64,000 nucleotides of DNA, from contig NZ_CP114599.1 in assembly GCF_027286305.1 (NCBI RefSeq), forward strand, positions 992,001-1,056,000, read 5' to 3'. A program made the translations under genes and the position numbers. The notes beneath the pieces were generated by a model. That model did not search any database. It had not been told where the DNA came from and saw only the letters and a list, made by a program, of their open reading frames with translations. Source of the stretch: Phenylobacterium sp. NIBR 498073. GTDB lineage: Bacteria > Pseudomonadota > Alphaproteobacteria > Caulobacterales > Caulobacteraceae. Position 1 is the stretch's first letter, and the number at the start of each line of letters is the position of its first letter. Below are positions 17,679 through 27,946 of the stretch, piece after piece.

Positions 17679-18064
17679 ACGAGCCGCGCTGGATTTCCAA
17701 GGACGCGCTTTTGATCCTGCACGACCGCAGCATCGCGCTGCATGGCGGAGCATCTGGCGTGCGGGACGATGTGCTGTTGGAATCGGCGTTGCAGCGGCCG
17801 ATCAACCGGTTCCACTACGAGGAAATCGACGACCTGCATGTGCTGGGCGCGACCTATGTGGTGGGTGTGGCGGCCAATCATCCCTTCGTGGACGGCAACA
17901 AGCGCGCGGCTTTCCTGGCGGGCGGCTTATTTCTGCTGCTGAACGGGCTGCAATTGATCGCCGAACAGGCGGACGCGGCGCTCACCGTGCTGGGCGTGGC
18001 GGCCGGGAGCCGGGACGTCGATCAGTTGGCCGACTGGATGCGGGCGCGGACCGTCAGGCGCTAG
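17675..18064 (+). CDS. Doc-family toxin (Fic fold)
   Basis: A 129-residue Fic/Doc protein with the core [12 protein letters not shown] (His69, Asp73, Asn75, Lys76, Arg77). This is the Doc version of the motif, associated with phosphorylation of EF-Tu and arrest of translation; AMPylating Fic proteins have GNGR where this has GNKR. GTG start overlaps the antitoxin stop (GTGA), so the two are translationally coupled. The last 11 nt overlap the 3' end of convergent ispH. The motif is complete, so the toxin is probably active. Confidence 0.92.
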   Translation: MNEPRWISKDALLILHDRSIALHGGASGVRDDVLLESALQRPINRFHYEEIDDLHVLGATYVVGVAANHPFVDGNKRAAFLAGGLFLLLNGLQLIAEQADAALTVLGVAAGSRDVDQLADWMRARTVRR

Positions 18065-19016
18065 CCAGCGCCCGCGGCAGCTTGAAGCTGACGGTCTCGC
18101 GCACGGTGTCGACTTCCTCGACCATGACGTCGAAGGCTTCGGCCAGACGGTCGATCAGCCCCTGGACCAGCAGCTCTGGGGCGGAGGCCCCGGCGGTGAC
18201 GCCGACGCTGGCCGCTCCGTCCAGCCAGGCGAGGTCCAGGCCGCGGGCGTCGTCGATCAGATAGGCGCCCTTGGCCCCCGAACGCTTGCCGACCTCAACC
18301 AGCCGCACCGAGTTGGAGGAGTTGGCCGAGCCAAGCACCAGCAGCACGTCGGCGCGGGCCGAGATCGCCTTGACCGCCTCCTGGCGGTTGGTGGTGGCGT
18401 AGCAGATGTCTTCCTTGTGCGGCGCGGCGATGTCCGGGAACCGCTCGCGCAGGGCCGCGACGATCTCGGCGGTGTCGTCGACCGACAGGGTGGTCTGGGT
18501 GGCGAAGGCGACGTTGGCCGGGTCGATCGGATTGAAGGCGCGAGCGTCCTCGACCGTCTCGATCAGCTTCACGACGCCGTCGGGCAGCTGCCCCATGGTG
18601 CCGACGACCTCGGGGTGACCGGCGTGGCCGATCAGCACGATCTCCTTGCCGGCGTCGTAGTGGCGCTGGGCCTCGACGTGGACCTTGGAGACCAGCGGGC
18701 AGGTGGCGTCGAGATAGAGCATCTGGCGGCCCTTGGCCTCGGCCGGCACCGACTTGGGCACGCCGTGGGCGGAGAACACCACCGGGCGGTCGGTCGGGCA
18801 CTCCGACAGCTCCTCGACGAACACCGCGCCGAGATCCTTCAGCCGCTCGACCACGTGGCGGTTGTGGACGATCTCATGGCGCACATAGACCGGGGCCCCG
18901 TACTTCTCGATGGCTCGCTCGACGATCTGGATGGCGCGGTCGACCCCGGCGCAGAAGCCGCGCGGCGTGGCCAGCAGGACCGTCAGCGGAGGGCGGGGGC
19001 GGGGCTCTTGCAACAT
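18054..19016 (-). CDS. ispH: 4-hydroxy-3-methylbut-2-enyl diphosphate reductase
   Basis: A 320-residue IspH, the last enzyme of the MEP isoprenoid pathway, making IPP and DMAPP. Three cysteines for the [4Fe-4S] cluster are present: GFCAG (Cys22), DATCPLV (Cys107) and [11 protein letters not shown] (Cys206). HEIVHN and the SAHG His are the substrate-diphosphate ligands. The ATG at 19016 is chosen because the upstream extension begins only at a TTG. It is convergent with doc, with an 11-nt overlap of coding ends. Confidence 0.95.
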   Translation of the reverse strand: MLQEPRPRPPLTVLLATPRGFCAGVDRAIQIVERAIEKYGAPVYVRHEIVHNRHVVERLKDLGAVFVEELSECPTDRPVVFSAHGVPKSVPAEAKGRQMLYLDATCPLVSKVHVEAQRHYDAGKEIVLIGHAGHPEVVGTMGQLPDGVVKLIETVEDARAFNPIDPANVAFATQTTLSVDDTAEIVAALRERFPDIAAPHKEDICYATTNRQEAVKAISARADVLLVLGSANSSNSVRLVEVGKRSGAKGAYLIDDARGLDLAWLDGAASVGVTAGASAPELLVQGLIDRLAEAFDVMVEEVDTVRETVSFKLPRALASA

Positions 19017-19145
19017 GGGCGGCAAGTTAGGCGTTCAGGCCCGTGTCCGCCAGCCGCGTTGCGGCCTCAATCGATAGCCATTACTAGGGGCGATGCACGC
19101 GCACCGCCCGAGCGGCGGCGCGCCCCTCTGGTTTGGACGTCCTTG

Positions 19146-19829
19146 ATGCGCCGCTCCCTGATGCTGCTTGCCGCCGGCCTGATCGTGGCGGGGTCCACGG
19201 TTCCCGAGCTGGCGCTCGCGCAACGCCGCGGCAACGACGAACAGCGCCAGCAGGAAGAGGCGGCCAAGAAGCGCAAGCGCGAATCGGAATGGGCCGACGT
19301 CCAGGCGCCGCTCCCGCAGCTGCGCAACGCCGGCCCGTGCCCGTATGTGAAGGTGCTCTACGACGCGGCCCGCTACGTCGAGTTCAAGGACAATCGCGAG
19401 GCGTCCTCGGCGGTCGGCTATTCCGGCGAGATCCAGGGCATTTCGGCGGGCTGTCAGTACAAGGACGAAGAGCCGATCAAGGTGACGATGGAAATCCTCT
19501 TCGAGCTGGGCAAGGGCCCGCAGGCCGAGGGTTCCTCGAAGAACTACCGCTACTGGGTGGCGGTGACCCAGCGCGGGCAGTCGGTGATCGCCAAGGAATA
19601 CTTCGACCTGCCGATCAACTTCCCGGCCGGCCAGGACCGCATCTACGCCACGGAAACGATCAACCAGATCACCATTCCGCGCGCCACCATGACCACCAGC
19701 GGCGCCAACTTCGAAGTGCTGGTCGGTTTCGACGTCACGCCGCAAATGGCGGCCTTCAACCGCGATGGTAAGCGCTTCCGGCTCAACGCCGGTTCGGCCG
19801 TCGCCGGGAACACCAACGAAAACAAATGA
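19146..19829 (+). CDS. Secreted protein of unknown function, upstream of argS
   Basis: A 227-residue protein with a signal peptide ([26 protein letters not shown]) followed by a highly charged segment of Gln/Glu/Lys/Arg (residues 27-47). The mature domain contains [20 protein letters not shown], a second cysteine in ISAGCQYKD, and strand-rich stretches such as [23 protein letters not shown]. The two cysteines probably form a disulfide. I do not recognise a named family, though the layout looks like a conserved Caulobacterales envelope protein. ATGA overlap with argS implies co-translation. Confidence 0.8.
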   Translation: MRRSLMLLAAGLIVAGSTVPELALAQRRGNDEQRQQEEAAKKRKRESEWADVQAPLPQLRNAGPCPYVKVLYDAARYVEFKDNREASSAVGYSGEIQGISAGCQYKDEEPIKVTMEILFELGKGPQAEGSSKNYRYWVAVTQRGQSVIAKEYFDLPINFPAGQDRIYATETINQITIPRATMTTSGANFEVLVGFDVTPQMAAFNRDGKRFRLNAGSAVAGNTNENK

Positions 19830-21622
19830 GCGACCTGAAAAGGGGCCTGAGCGAAGCGGTCGCCGCCGCTTTCGCCGCGGCGGGACTACCGGCCGAACTC
19901 GGCCGGGTGACGCCGTCTGACCGGCCCGACCTGGCGGACTTCCAGTGCAACGGGGCCCTGCCCGCAGCCAAGGTGGCCAAGCGCGACCCGCGCGGCATCG
20001 CCGCCGAGGTGGTGGCCAACCTGACCGGCGACCCGCGGCTGGCCTCGGTCGAGGCCGCGGGCCTCGGCTTCATCAACATGCGCGTCAGCGACGGCGCCCT
20101 GTCGGCGCGCGCCGCCGAGATCGCCGCCGATCCGCGCCTGGGCGCGCAGGCGGTCGAGACCGCGCGCAAGGTGATGATCGACTACGGCGGCCCCAACGTG
20201 GCCAAGCCGATGCACGTCGGCCACCTGCGTTCGTCGATCATCGGCGAATCGCTGAAGCGCATCTACCGGTTCCGCGGCGACACCGTGGTGGGCGACGCCC
20301 ACTTCGGCGACTGGGGCTACCAGATGGGCCTGCTGATCGGGGCGGTCACCGACGAGGACGCGGCGATCGCCAAGGTCGTCGAGGAGCTCAACGCCAAGGG
20401 CGAGGTCAACGAGGCCGACGAGGCCGCCGCCTTCGCCCTGTTCGACGAGAAGGTCAGCCTGGCCGACCTCGACCGGCTCTATCCGATGGCGGCCGCGCGC
20501 GGGAAGTCCGAGCCGGAGTACCGCGACCGGGCCCGCAAGCTGACCGCCGAACTGCAGGCCCGCAAGGCCGGCTACTTCCTGCTGTGGCGCCACTTCGCCA
20601 AGGTGACCAAGGTCGCCCTGGAGCGCGACTTCCACGCCCTGGGCGTCGATTTCGACCTCTGGAAGGGCGAGAGCGACGTCGACGACCTGATCGAACCGAT
20701 GGTCGCCGAACTGGACGCCAAGAGCTTGCTGGTCGACGACCAGGGCGCGCGGATCATCCGCGTCGCCAGGGAAGGCGACAAGCGCGAGCTGCCGCCGCTG
20801 CTGGTGGTCTCGTCCGAGGGCTCGGCCATGTACGGCACGACCGACCTGGCGACGATCCTCGACCGCAAGCAGAGCTTCGGCCCCGACCACGTGCTCTACG
20901 CCGTGGACCAGCGCCAGGCCGACCACTTCGAGATCGTGTTCCGCGCCGCCTACCTGGCCGGCTATGCGGCCGAGGGCAGCCTGGAGCATGTCGGCTTCGG
21001 CACCATGAACGGGACCGACGGCAAGCCGTTCAAGACCCGCGAGGGCGGCGTCCTGAAGCTGAACGACATGATCGTCATGACCCGCGACAAGGCGCGAGAG
21101 CGCCTGCACGAGGCGGGGCTGGGCGCCGAGCTCGATCCCGACACCTTCGAGGACACCGCCCACAAGGTGGCCGTCGCGGCGCTGAAGTTCGCCGACCTGC
21201 AGAACTTCCGCGGGACGTCCTACGTCTTCGATCTCGACCGCTTCTCGAGCTTCGAGGGCAAGACCGGGCCGTACCTGCTGTACCAGGCAGTGCGGGTGAA
21301 ATCGCTGCTGCGCAAGGCGCAGGCCGAGGGCGCCGAGCCGGGGCCGATCGTGGTCGCCGAACCGGCCGAGCGCGACCTGGTGCTGCTGCTGGACGCCTAC
21401 GACCAGGCGCTGGCCGACGCCTACGACAAGAAGGCGCCGAACTTCGTGGCCGAGCACGCCTACAAGCTGGCCCAGGCGTTCTCGAAGTTCTACGCGGCCT
21501 GTCCGATCCTCAGCGCCGAGCCGGCGGTCAAGGCTTCGCGCCTGGCCTTGGCTGAGACCACGCTGCGCCAGCTCGAACAGGCGCTGGAGCTGTTGGGCAT
21601 CGAGGCGCCCGAGCGGATGTAG
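19826..21622 (+). CDS. argS: Arginyl-tRNA synthetase
   Basis: A 598-residue class I aminoacyl-tRNA synthetase. The ArgS N-terminal additive domain covers about residues 1-100. The HIGH motif appears as HVGH (130-133) within [20 protein letters not shown]. The KMSKS region is represented by [10 protein letters not shown], a divergent form common in ArgS. The C-terminal DALR anticodon-binding domain ends [12 protein letters not shown]. The ATG overlaps the stop of the upstream secreted-protein gene. Confidence 0.97.
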   Translation: MSDLKRGLSEAVAAAFAAAGLPAELGRVTPSDRPDLADFQCNGALPAAKVAKRDPRGIAAEVVANLTGDPRLASVEAAGLGFINMRVSDGALSARAAEIAADPRLGAQAVETARKVMIDYGGPNVAKPMHVGHLRSSIIGESLKRIYRFRGDTVVGDAHFGDWGYQMGLLIGAVTDEDAAIAKVVEELNAKGEVNEADEAAAFALFDEKVSLADLDRLYPMAAARGKSEPEYRDRARKLTAELQARKAGYFLLWRHFAKVTKVALERDFHALGVDFDLWKGESDVDDLIEPMVAELDAKSLLVDDQGARIIRVAREGDKRELPPLLVVSSEGSAMYGTTDLATILDRKQSFGPDHVLYAVDQRQADHFEIVFRAAYLAGYAAEGSLEHVGFGTMNGTDGKPFKTREGGVLKLNDMIVMTRDKARERLHEAGLGAELDPDTFEDTAHKVAVAALKFADLQNFRGTSYVFDLDRFSSFEGKTGPYLLYQAVRVKSLLRKAQAEGAEPGPIVVAEPAERDLVLLLDAYDQALADAYDKKAPNFVAEHAYKLAQAFSKFYAACPILSAEPAVKASRLALAETTLRQLEQALELLGIEAPERM

Positions 21623-21643
21623 GCCAGGTCTCGGCCGGGGCGC

Positions 21644-21994
21644 TCAGGCGTCCCAGGCCTGGACCGTCACCTGGTTGCGGATCTGGCCGTGATCGAGGTC
21701 GAGCATCGCCGTGCAGAACACGCGGGTCCCGTCCGGATAGGCGCAGGACTCGCTGAACGCCATGTGCGCGTCGTCGGCGACGGCCGACTCCAGCCTGTGG
21801 GTCATCGCCCGGCCGCAGACGTCTTCATAGTAGCGGGCGATCTGCGCCTTGCCGCGCAGCTCCAGCGGGGCGCTGGGCGGGTGGTCGCGGTCAATGATCT
21901 GGATGACCGCATCGTCGACATAGAAGCCGATCAGCGCCGAGGCGTCGCGGCCTTCCAGCGCAGTTTTCAGGGTCTTTGGGGTGATCGAGGACAT
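21644..21994 (-). CDS. SnoaL/NTF2-like protein
   Basis: A 116-residue small alpha+beta protein. TLKTALEGRDASALIGFYVDDAVIQIID, IARYYEDVCGRAMTHRLESAV and AMLDLDHGQIRNQVTVQAWDA give the helix-helix-strand order and cone shape of NTF2-like (SnoaL_2) proteins. Such proteins may be isomerases or ligand binders; no substrate can be named. The ATG at 21994 is chosen because the upstream in-frame extension has shadow-ORF composition. It is transcribed away from the glycine riboswitch region and converges on argS. Confidence 0.75.
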   Translation of the reverse strand: MSSITPKTLKTALEGRDASALIGFYVDDAVIQIIDRDHPPSAPLELRGKAQIARYYEDVCGRAMTHRLESAVADDAHMAFSESCAYPDGTRVFCTAMLDLDHGQIRNQVTVQAWDA

Positions 21995-22134
21995 GGGGCC
22001 GCCTCCGCCAGGCGGGTCCCCGCGGCCAAGGCGGTCGCTGTCGCGCCTGACGCACCAACGTAGCATGCGGCGCCCCGGCCCGCGACCTCCGCGCGCAGAT
22101 CGTCACAAGCGTCGGCCATGGAACGCGTGGCGCA

Positions 22135-22164
22135 TTGACTCCCATTCGGCGATCGAAGAGTTAT
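22135..22164 (+). promoter_or_regulatory. Sigma-70-like promoter of the glycine-cleavage operon
   Basis: TTGACT (22135-22140), an 18-nt spacer and AGTTAT (22159-22164) lie directly before the glycine riboswitch, so transcription would begin at about 22170, near the first aptamer's 5' end. Confidence 0.6.
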
Positions 22165-22355
22165 GCGACGACTCTCGCGGGAGAGATCGGGCCTTTCGGG
22201 GCCCGGAGCCGAAGGCGCAACCGCCCCGGAAACGCTCAGGCAAAAGGACCGCGCGAGCTGATGAACGCTGGAAAGCAGCGTCGGGAAACCGGCGCTCGCC
22301 GAAGGAGCAAGGGACCGCCTGGTCCTGAAATCTCTCAGGCTCAGGGACAGCGGGG
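22165..22355 (+). ncRNA. Tandem glycine riboswitch (gcvT element)
   Basis: Two consecutive glycine aptamers. Aptamer I (about 22165-22258) contains CTCTCGCGGGAGAGAT, the conserved GCCGAAGGCGCAACC and CTCAGGCAAAAGGACCG. Aptamer II (about 22259-22355) contains GCCGAAGGAGCAAGG and CTCAGGCTCAGGGACAG. The paired GCCGAAGG.GCAA and CTCAGGC.A.AGGAC blocks are the hallmark of this class. It precedes gcvT by about 65 nt and should switch on the glycine-cleavage operon when glycine is high. The exact expression platform was not resolved by eye. Confidence 0.92.
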
Positions 22356-22418
22356 GCGCGAACGTCGCAAGGGCATTGCCTTGTCGAACGCTCGCGAGGT
22401 CATCAGCCGGAGTCCGTC

Positions 22419-23531
22419 GTGTCCGAAGAAAACTTGAAGACCACCCCGCTCAACGCCGCGCACATCGCCGCGGGCGCCCGCATGGTGCCGTTCGCCGGCT
22501 ATTCGATGCCGGTGCAGTACAAGGACGGGGTGCTGAAGGAGCACCTCTGGACCCGTGAGAACGCCGGCCTGTTCGACGTCTCGCACATGGGCCAGGCCCG
22601 GCTGCGCGGGGTCTCGCCGCTGTCGGCCTTCGAAGAGGTCACCCCCGGCGACTTTATCGGCCTGAAGCCGGGCAAGCAGCGCTACTCGGTGCTGCTGAAC
22701 AAGAAGGGCGGCATCATCGACGACCTGATGGCCGCGCGTCCGGATGACGACGGCCTGTTCGTGGTGGTCAACGGCGCCTGCAAGGACAACGACTTCAAGG
22801 TCATCGACGACGAGCTGGCCGGACAGGTGCGCATCGAGCGCCTCGAGGACCGCGCGCTGCTGGCGCTGCAGGGTCCCAAGGCCGCCGAGGTGCTGGCGCA
22901 GCACGCTCCCGAGGCTGCGAGCATGGTGTTCATGGACGCCCGAGCAATGAACGCCTTCGGGACCGACGCCATCGTCTCGCGCTCGGGCTATACCGGCGAG
23001 GACGGCTACGAGATCTCGATCCCGGCCTCGGAGGCCGAGCGGGTCTGGAACACCCTGCTGGCCGATGACCGCGTCAAGCCGATCGGCCTGGGCGCGCGCG
23101 ACAGCCTGCGCCTGGAAGCCGGCCTGCCGCTCTACGGCCATGACGTTGACGAGACCGTCAGCCCGATCGAGGCGGACCTGGCGTTCTCGATCTCCAAGAA
23201 GCGCCGCGACGCCCGCGACTTCCCGGGCGCGGCCCGAATCGCCAAGGAGCTGGCCGAGGGCGCGAGCCGCAAGCGCGTCGGCCTGGTCGTGCTGGAAGGC
23301 GCGCCGGCCCGCGAGGGCGCCGAGATCGCCGACGAAGCGGGCAATGTGATCGGCGTCGTCACCTCCGGCGGCTTCTCGCCGAGCATGGGCAAGCCGATCG
23401 CCATGGGCTTCGTGCCGCCGGCCTATGCGGCGGCCGGCTCGAAGCTGAAAGTCATCGTTCGGGGCAAGGCCCAGACCGCCGAGGTCACGGCCATGCCCTT
23501 CGTTCCTCATCGTTACGTTCGCAAGCTCTGA
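22419..23531 (+). CDS. gcvT: Glycine cleavage T protein, aminomethyltransferase
   Basis: A 370-residue T protein that transfers the aminomethyl carbon from lipoyl-H protein to tetrahydrofolate, releasing ammonia. Family blocks include [42 protein letters not shown] and [17 protein letters not shown]. It uses a GTG start with GGAG about 8 nt upstream. It is the first gene of gcvT-gcvH-gcvPA-gcvPB behind the glycine riboswitch. Confidence 0.96.
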   Translation: MSEENLKTTPLNAAHIAAGARMVPFAGYSMPVQYKDGVLKEHLWTRENAGLFDVSHMGQARLRGVSPLSAFEEVTPGDFIGLKPGKQRYSVLLNKKGGIIDDLMAARPDDDGLFVVVNGACKDNDFKVIDDELAGQVRIERLEDRALLALQGPKAAEVLAQHAPEAASMVFMDARAMNAFGTDAIVSRSGYTGEDGYEISIPASEAERVWNTLLADDRVKPIGLGARDSLRLEAGLPLYGHDVDETVSPIEADLAFSISKKRRDARDFPGAARIAKELAEGASRKRVGLVVLEGAPAREGAEIADEAGNVIGVVTSGGFSPSMGKPIAMGFVPPAYAAAGSKLKVIVRGKAQTAEVTAMPFVPHRYVRKL

Positions 23532-23544
23532 GAGAGGGCCACCT

Positions 23545-23910
23545 ATGCGTTTCACCAAGGATCACGAGTGGGTCGTCGTCGACGGCGACGTGGCCACCAT
23601 CGGCATCACGGCCTATGCCGCCGAACAGCTGGGCGACGTCGTGTTCGTCGAGGTCCCGGAAGCCGGCAAGACCGTGAAGGCCGGCGACAACCTGGCCGTG
23701 GTCGAGAGCGTCAAGGCCGCCTCGGACGTCTACGCCCCGATCTCGGGCGAAGTCGTTGAGGGCAACGCCGCGCTGGGCGATGCGCCCGAGACGGTCAACG
23801 ACCAGCCGGAAGGCTCGGGCTGGTTCGCGAAAATCAAGCTCGCCAATCCGGCCGAGGTCGAGGCGCTGATGGACCGCGACGCCTACGAAGCCTTCCTGGG
23901 CACGCTGTAA
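23545..23910 (+). CDS. gcvH: Glycine cleavage H protein
   Basis: A 121-residue lipoyl carrier that shuttles intermediates between the P, T and L proteins. The lipoylated residue is Lys57 in [14 protein letters not shown]. The N-terminus reads MRFTKDHEW, and the length is close to the usual 125-130. It starts 13 nt after gcvT. It is followed by a 71-nt spacer holding a small hairpin before gcvPA. Confidence 0.96.
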   Translation: MRFTKDHEWVVVDGDVATIGITAYAAEQLGDVVFVEVPEAGKTVKAGDNLAVVESVKAASDVYAPISGEVVEGNAALGDAPETVNDQPEGSGWFAKIKLANPAEVEALMDRDAYEAFLGTL

Positions 23911-23942
23911 GCCCGACCCGCCAAGCTGATGCGCCGCTTGGA

Positions 23943-23960
23943 TCCCGGCTTTCGCCGGGA
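23943..23960 (+). repeat. Short hairpin between gcvH and gcvPA
   Basis: TCCCGGC (23943-23949), loop TTTC and GCCGGGA (23954-23960). The sequence resembles one half of the TCATCCCGG dispersed repeat. It lies 21 nt before the gcvPA ATG and could tune the H to P protein ratio or mark an RNA processing point. It is not a terminator, since the operon continues. Confidence 0.55.
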
Positions 23961-23981
23961 CGAGCGGGGAGTAGAGACACC

Positions 23982-25325
23982 ATGAGATACCTGCCCCTTT
24001 CCCCGGCCGACCGCGCGCAGATGCTGGCGACCATCGGCGCCGGTTCGGTCGACGACCTGTTCGTCGACGTGCCCGCCGCGGCCCGCAAGGCCGAGCTGTT
24101 CGACCTGCCGCTGCATGCTGGCGAACTGGAGGTCGAGCGCGAGCTGGCCGGGCTGGCGGCGATGAACCGCCCGGCCGGGGCAGGGCCGTTCTTCTGCGGG
24201 GCGGGGGCCTACAAGCACCACGTCCCGGCGACGGTGGATCACATCATCCAGCGCTCGGAATTCCTGACCAGCTACACGCCCTACCAGCCGGAAATCGCGC
24301 AGGGCACGCTGCAGGTGCTGTTCGAGTTCCAGACCCAGGTCGCGGCCCTGACCGGGCTCGAGGTGGCCAACGCCTCGATGTACGACGGCTCCACGGCCTG
24401 CGCCGAGGCGGTGATGATGGCCCAGCGCGTCACCCGCCGGAAGAAGGCGGTGCTGTCGGGCGGCCTGCATCCGCACTATGCGGCGACCACCCAGACCATC
24501 GCCCATGCCGAGGGCATGGACATCGTGCGCCAGGCCGCAGCGATCGACGCCGAGGCCGCCGTGCTGGACGCCATCGACGCCGACACCGCCGCAGTGGTCG
24601 TGCAGACCCCGAATGTGTTCGGCGTCGTGACCGACGTCAGCAAGATCGCCGAGGCGGCCCACGCGGCCGGCGCGCTGCTGATCGTGGTGACGACGGAGGC
24701 GGTCTCCTACGGCCTGCTGAAGTCGCCGGGCGAGATGGGCGCGGACATCGCCGTGGCGGAGGGCCAGTCGATCGGCAACGGCCTGAACTTCGGCGGCCCG
24801 TATGTCGGCCTGTTCGCCTGCCGCGAAAAGCTGGTGCGCCAGATGCCCGGCCGCCTCTGCGGCGAGACCGTGGACGCCGAGGGCCGCCGCGGCTTCGTGC
24901 TGACGCTCTCGACCCGCGAGCAGCATATCCGCCGCGAGAAGGCGACCTCGAACATCTGCACCAATTCGGGCCTCTGCGCCCTGGCCTTCACCATCCACCT
25001 GTCGCTGCTGGGCGAGCGCGGCCTGCGCGACCTGGCCGCCCTGAACCACGCCAAGGCCCGCGAGCTGCGCGACGCCCTGGCTGGCGTGCCGGGCGTGGAA
25101 GTGCTGACCCCGCGGTTCTTCAATGAGTTCGCCATCCGCCTGAAGGGCGATGCGGCCGCTGCGGTCGACGCCCTGCTGGCCGACGGCGTCGTCGCCGGCG
25201 TGCCGTTCTCGCGGCTCGATCCGGGCGCTGGCATGGACGACGTCCTGCTGGTCGCTGCGACCGAGACCACCACCACCCAGGACATCCAGACCTTCGCCCA
25301 GGCGCTCGCCGGGAGGACCGCGTAA
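23982..25325 (+). CDS. gcvPA: Glycine dehydrogenase (decarboxylating) subunit 1
   Basis: A 447-residue N-terminal half of the split P protein. It opens [15 protein letters not shown], with [42 protein letters not shown], a typical GcvPA block, and [15 protein letters not shown]. With GcvPB it forms the alpha2beta2 PLP enzyme that decarboxylates glycine onto lipoyl-GcvH. The SD GGGGAG lies 11 nt before the ATG. Its TAA overlaps the gcvPB ATG (TAATG). The split form is usual in many alphaproteobacteria. Confidence 0.96.
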   Translation: MRYLPLSPADRAQMLATIGAGSVDDLFVDVPAAARKAELFDLPLHAGELEVERELAGLAAMNRPAGAGPFFCGAGAYKHHVPATVDHIIQRSEFLTSYTPYQPEIAQGTLQVLFEFQTQVAALTGLEVANASMYDGSTACAEAVMMAQRVTRRKKAVLSGGLHPHYAATTQTIAHAEGMDIVRQAAAIDAEAAVLDAIDADTAAVVVQTPNVFGVVTDVSKIAEAAHAAGALLIVVTTEAVSYGLLKSPGEMGADIAVAEGQSIGNGLNFGGPYVGLFACREKLVRQMPGRLCGETVDAEGRRGFVLTLSTREQHIRREKATSNICTNSGLCALAFTIHLSLLGERGLRDLAALNHAKARELRDALAGVPGVEVLTPRFFNEFAIRLKGDAAAAVDALLADGVVAGVPFSRLDPGAGMDDVLLVAATETTTTQDIQTFAQALAGRTA

Positions 25326-26908
25326 TGACCATGCTGAATGTTGGCCGTCCGACCCGTCCGGAAGGCGCCGCTGAATCGACCGGCCATACCTCGCTGACGG
25401 GCGGCCGCGGGCTGCTGCAGGACGAGGCGCTGATCTTCGAACTGGGCGGCTGGGACAAGACCGGCGTCGACCTGGCTCCGGCCGCGCAGGACGCCTCGGA
25501 CCTGGGCGACCTGGTCCGCGCCGCGCCGATCGGCCTGCCGGGTCTGTCGGAGCCGGAGGCGATGCGCCACTACGTGCGCCTCTCCCAGAAGAACCACGCC
25601 ATCGACCTGGCGCTCTATCCGCTGGGCTCGTGCACGATGAAGCACAACCCGCGCCTGAACGAGAAGATGGCCCGGCTGGCCGGCTTCGCCGACCTGCACC
25701 CGCTGGCCCCGCAGGCCACGGTGCAGGGCGCGCTGGCGCTGATGGACCGTCTGGCCCATTGGCTGAAGACCCTGACCGGCATGCCGGCCGTGGCCCTGTC
25801 GCCGAAGGCCGGCGCGCATGGCGAGCTCTGCGGTCTGCTGGCCATCAAGGCCGCTCACGAGGCGAACGGGCAGGGGCATCGCCGCACGGTGCTGGTGCCG
25901 ACCTCGGCCCACGGCACCAACCCGGCCACCGCCGCCTTCGTCGGCTATTCGGTGGTCGAGATCGCCCAGACCGAAGACGGCCGCGTCGACACCGCCGACC
26001 TGGCGGCCAAGCTGTCGCCGGACGTGGCGGCGATCATGGTCACCAACCCCAACACCTGCGGTCTGTTCGAGCGCGACATCCTGGAGATCTCGCGCCTGAC
26101 CCACGAGGCCGGGGCCTACTTCTACTGCGACGGCGCCAACTTCAACGCCATCGTCGGCCGGGTGCGCCCGGGCGATCTGGGCGTCGACGCCATGCATATC
26201 AACCTGCACAAGACCTTCTCGACGCCGCACGGCGGCGGCGGGCCGGGCGCTGGCCCGGTGGTGCTGTCGGCGGCCCTGGCGGCCCATGCCCCGGCCCCCT
26301 GGGTGGTGGCCGGCGAGGACGGCTTCAAGCTGGTCGAGGAGACCACGGAGGAGGCCGCCCAGGGCTTTGGCCGGATGAGCGCCTTCCACGGCCAGATGGG
26401 CATGTTCGTCCGCGCCTACGCCTACATGGTCAGCCATGGGGCCGACGGGCTGCGCCAGGTCGCCGAGGACGCAGTGCTGAACGCCAACTATATCAAGGCC
26501 CGCCTGTCGCCGGTGATGAGCGCGGCCTTCCCGGACGGCCCGTGCATGCACGAGGCGCTGTTCGACGACGCCTGGCTGGACGGCACCGGGGTGACCACGC
26601 TCGACTTCGCCAAGGCGATGATCGACGAGGGCTTCCACCCGATGACCATGTACTTCCCGCTGGTCGTCCACGGGGCGATGCTGATCGAGCCGACCGAGAC
26701 CGAGCCCAAGCACGAGTTGGACCGCTTCTGCGAGGCGCTGATCGCCCTGGCGCACGCCGCCAAGGCCGGCGACGCCGACCGCTTCAAGGGCGCGCCCTAC
26801 CTCGCGCCGCTGCGCCGGCTGGACGAGACGCTGGCGGCCCGCAAACCGCGGCTGACCTGGCGGCCGGAAGCGGCAGGTGTGTCTCCGGCGCCGCTCGCCG
26901 CCGAATAG
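25325..26908 (+). CDS. gcvPB: Glycine dehydrogenase (decarboxylating) subunit 2
   Basis: A 527-residue C-terminal half of the split P protein. Lys296 in NLHKTFSTPHGGGGPG is the PLP-binding lysine. Other blocks are LYPLGSCTMKHNPR and VPTSAHGTNPATA. The first 40 residues (VGRPTRPEGAAESTGHTSLTGG) form a short extension also seen in alphaproteobacterial homologues. Start overlaps the gcvPA stop, coupling the subunits. It is the last gene of the operon; no L-protein gene is present here. Confidence 0.96.
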   Translation: MTMLNVGRPTRPEGAAESTGHTSLTGGRGLLQDEALIFELGGWDKTGVDLAPAAQDASDLGDLVRAAPIGLPGLSEPEAMRHYVRLSQKNHAIDLALYPLGSCTMKHNPRLNEKMARLAGFADLHPLAPQATVQGALALMDRLAHWLKTLTGMPAVALSPKAGAHGELCGLLAIKAAHEANGQGHRRTVLVPTSAHGTNPATAAFVGYSVVEIAQTEDGRVDTADLAAKLSPDVAAIMVTNPNTCGLFERDILEISRLTHEAGAYFYCDGANFNAIVGRVRPGDLGVDAMHINLHKTFSTPHGGGGPGAGPVVLSAALAAHAPAPWVVAGEDGFKLVEETTEEAAQGFGRMSAFHGQMGMFVRAYAYMVSHGADGLRQVAEDAVLNANYIKARLSPVMSAAFPDGPCMHEALFDDAWLDGTGVTTLDFAKAMIDEGFHPMTMYFPLVVHGAMLIEPTETEPKHELDRFCEALIALAHAAKAGDADRFKGAPYLAPLRRLDETLAARKPRLTWRPEAAGVSPAPLAAE

Positions 26909-27032
26909 CCGCAAGTGGACGAAATTTAACCGCAGGGTCGCCTTTACGAGTCCTAGATACGTTCTCATATCGCAGGACGCCCGACCGCTGGTCCTCCCCA
27001 GTTCGGCGCGCGGGCTCAATCCAGGTCTGAAC

Positions 27033-27431
27033 GTGTCACTCGCCATGCCCAGCGTGCGCGGCAATCGCGCCACCGACGACGTCACCCGCGATCTCGCGGG
27101 GCGACTCGTGCGCTTCGGCCTGGTCGTGGTCGGCGGCTTGATCGTGATCGCCGGCGTGCTGATCGCGCCGCTGCCGGGCCCCGGCGGGATCCCGGTGATC
27201 GTCGTCGGCCTGATGGTGATCCTGCGCAACTCGTTCAAGGCGCGGCGGCAGTTCGTCCGCCTGCATCACGCGCACCCGCGGGTGATCTCACCGATCCGGC
27301 GGCTGCTGCGGCGGGACCCGCAAATCCTGAAGATGTCCTGGCATCAGGCTTTGAAGATCGAGCGTCTTCTGGCGCCTAAGGGCCTTCGCTTCATGGTTCG
27401 CAGCCGGCGCCTTTTCAGACGCCGGCGCTAA
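27033..27431 (+). CDS. PGPGW-type small membrane protein
   Basis: A roughly 132-residue protein with one or two hydrophobic helices around LVRFGLVVVGGLIVIAGVLIAPLPGPGGIPVIVVGLMVILRNS. The PLPGPGGIPVIVVGL turn matches the PGPGW family (PF09656 type) of unknown function. The C-terminus is strongly basic (RRLLRRDPQ, SRRLFRRRR). The start is uncertain: the GTG at 27033 has AGGT 8 nt upstream, while the ATG at 27045 lacks any SD. It converges on the end of atpF with 11 nt between stops and no visible terminator. Confidence 0.7.
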   Translation: MSLAMPSVRGNRATDDVTRDLAGRLVRFGLVVVGGLIVIAGVLIAPLPGPGGIPVIVVGLMVILRNSFKARRQFVRLHHAHPRVISPIRRLLRRDPQILKMSWHQALKIERLLAPKGLRFMVRSRRLFRRRR

Positions 27432-27442
27432 ACCGTTAGTTC

Positions 27443-27946
27443 CTACTGGAGCTTGGAGCCCAGCTGGCTGATCGCACGGTCGACCAGCGGATCAGTCTTC
27501 ACGCCCGGGAGGCGCTGGGTCAGCACCACCTCGGCGGCCTGGGCCGCCAGATCGGCGGCGGCGGCCTTCACCTCGGCCGCGGCTTGCGCCTCGGCGTTGG
27601 CGATCTTGCGCTCGGCGAGCTGCTGACGGCGAGCCAGGCTCTCCTCCAGCTTCGCCTTGGCGTCGGCCTCGTAGCGGCGGGCCTCTTCCTGGGCGGCGGC
27701 CAGCATGTCCTTGGCTTGCGCCTCGGCTTCGGCGCGCTCGGCCTTCAGTTGGGTCAGCAGGCGCTGGGCTTCCTCGCGGATGCGAGCCGCTTCGTCCAGG
27801 TCAGCCTGGATCTTGGCGGACTTGGCGTCCAGGGCGGCGTTGATGGCCTTCGGGGCCTTGGCCACGAAGATCACAATGCCGAGGAAGATCAGCAGGCCGA
27901 CGCCGACCCAGAACTCCGCGTTGGCGGGATTAAGGAAAGCAGGCAT
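27443..27946 (-). CDS. atpF: ATP synthase F0 subunit b
   Basis: A 167-residue peripheral-stalk subunit. It has one N-terminal membrane helix (NPANAEFWVGVGLLIFLGIVIFVAKAP) and a long Ala/Glu/Lys/Arg coiled coil with KSAKIQADLDEAARIREEAQRLL. Start overlaps the b' stop (TGATG), giving coupled translation of the b/b' heterodimer. It is the last gene of the F0 operon. The F1 genes are elsewhere, as is usual in Rhodobacter and Caulobacter relatives. Confidence 0.94.
   Translation of the reverse strand: MPAFLNPANAEFWVGVGLLIFLGIVIFVAKAPKAINAALDAKSAKIQADLDEAARIREEAQRLLTQLKAERAEAEAQAKDMLAAAQEEARRYEADAKAKLEESLARRQQLAERKIANAEAQAAAEVKAAAADLAAQAAEVVLTQRLPGVKTDPLVDRAISQLGSKLQ

Noticed and set aside
24707..27238. 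843-codon minus-strand frame over gcvPA/gcvPB
   Set aside because: Antisense to well-supported glycine-cleavage genes; Arg/Gly/His-rich shadow composition.
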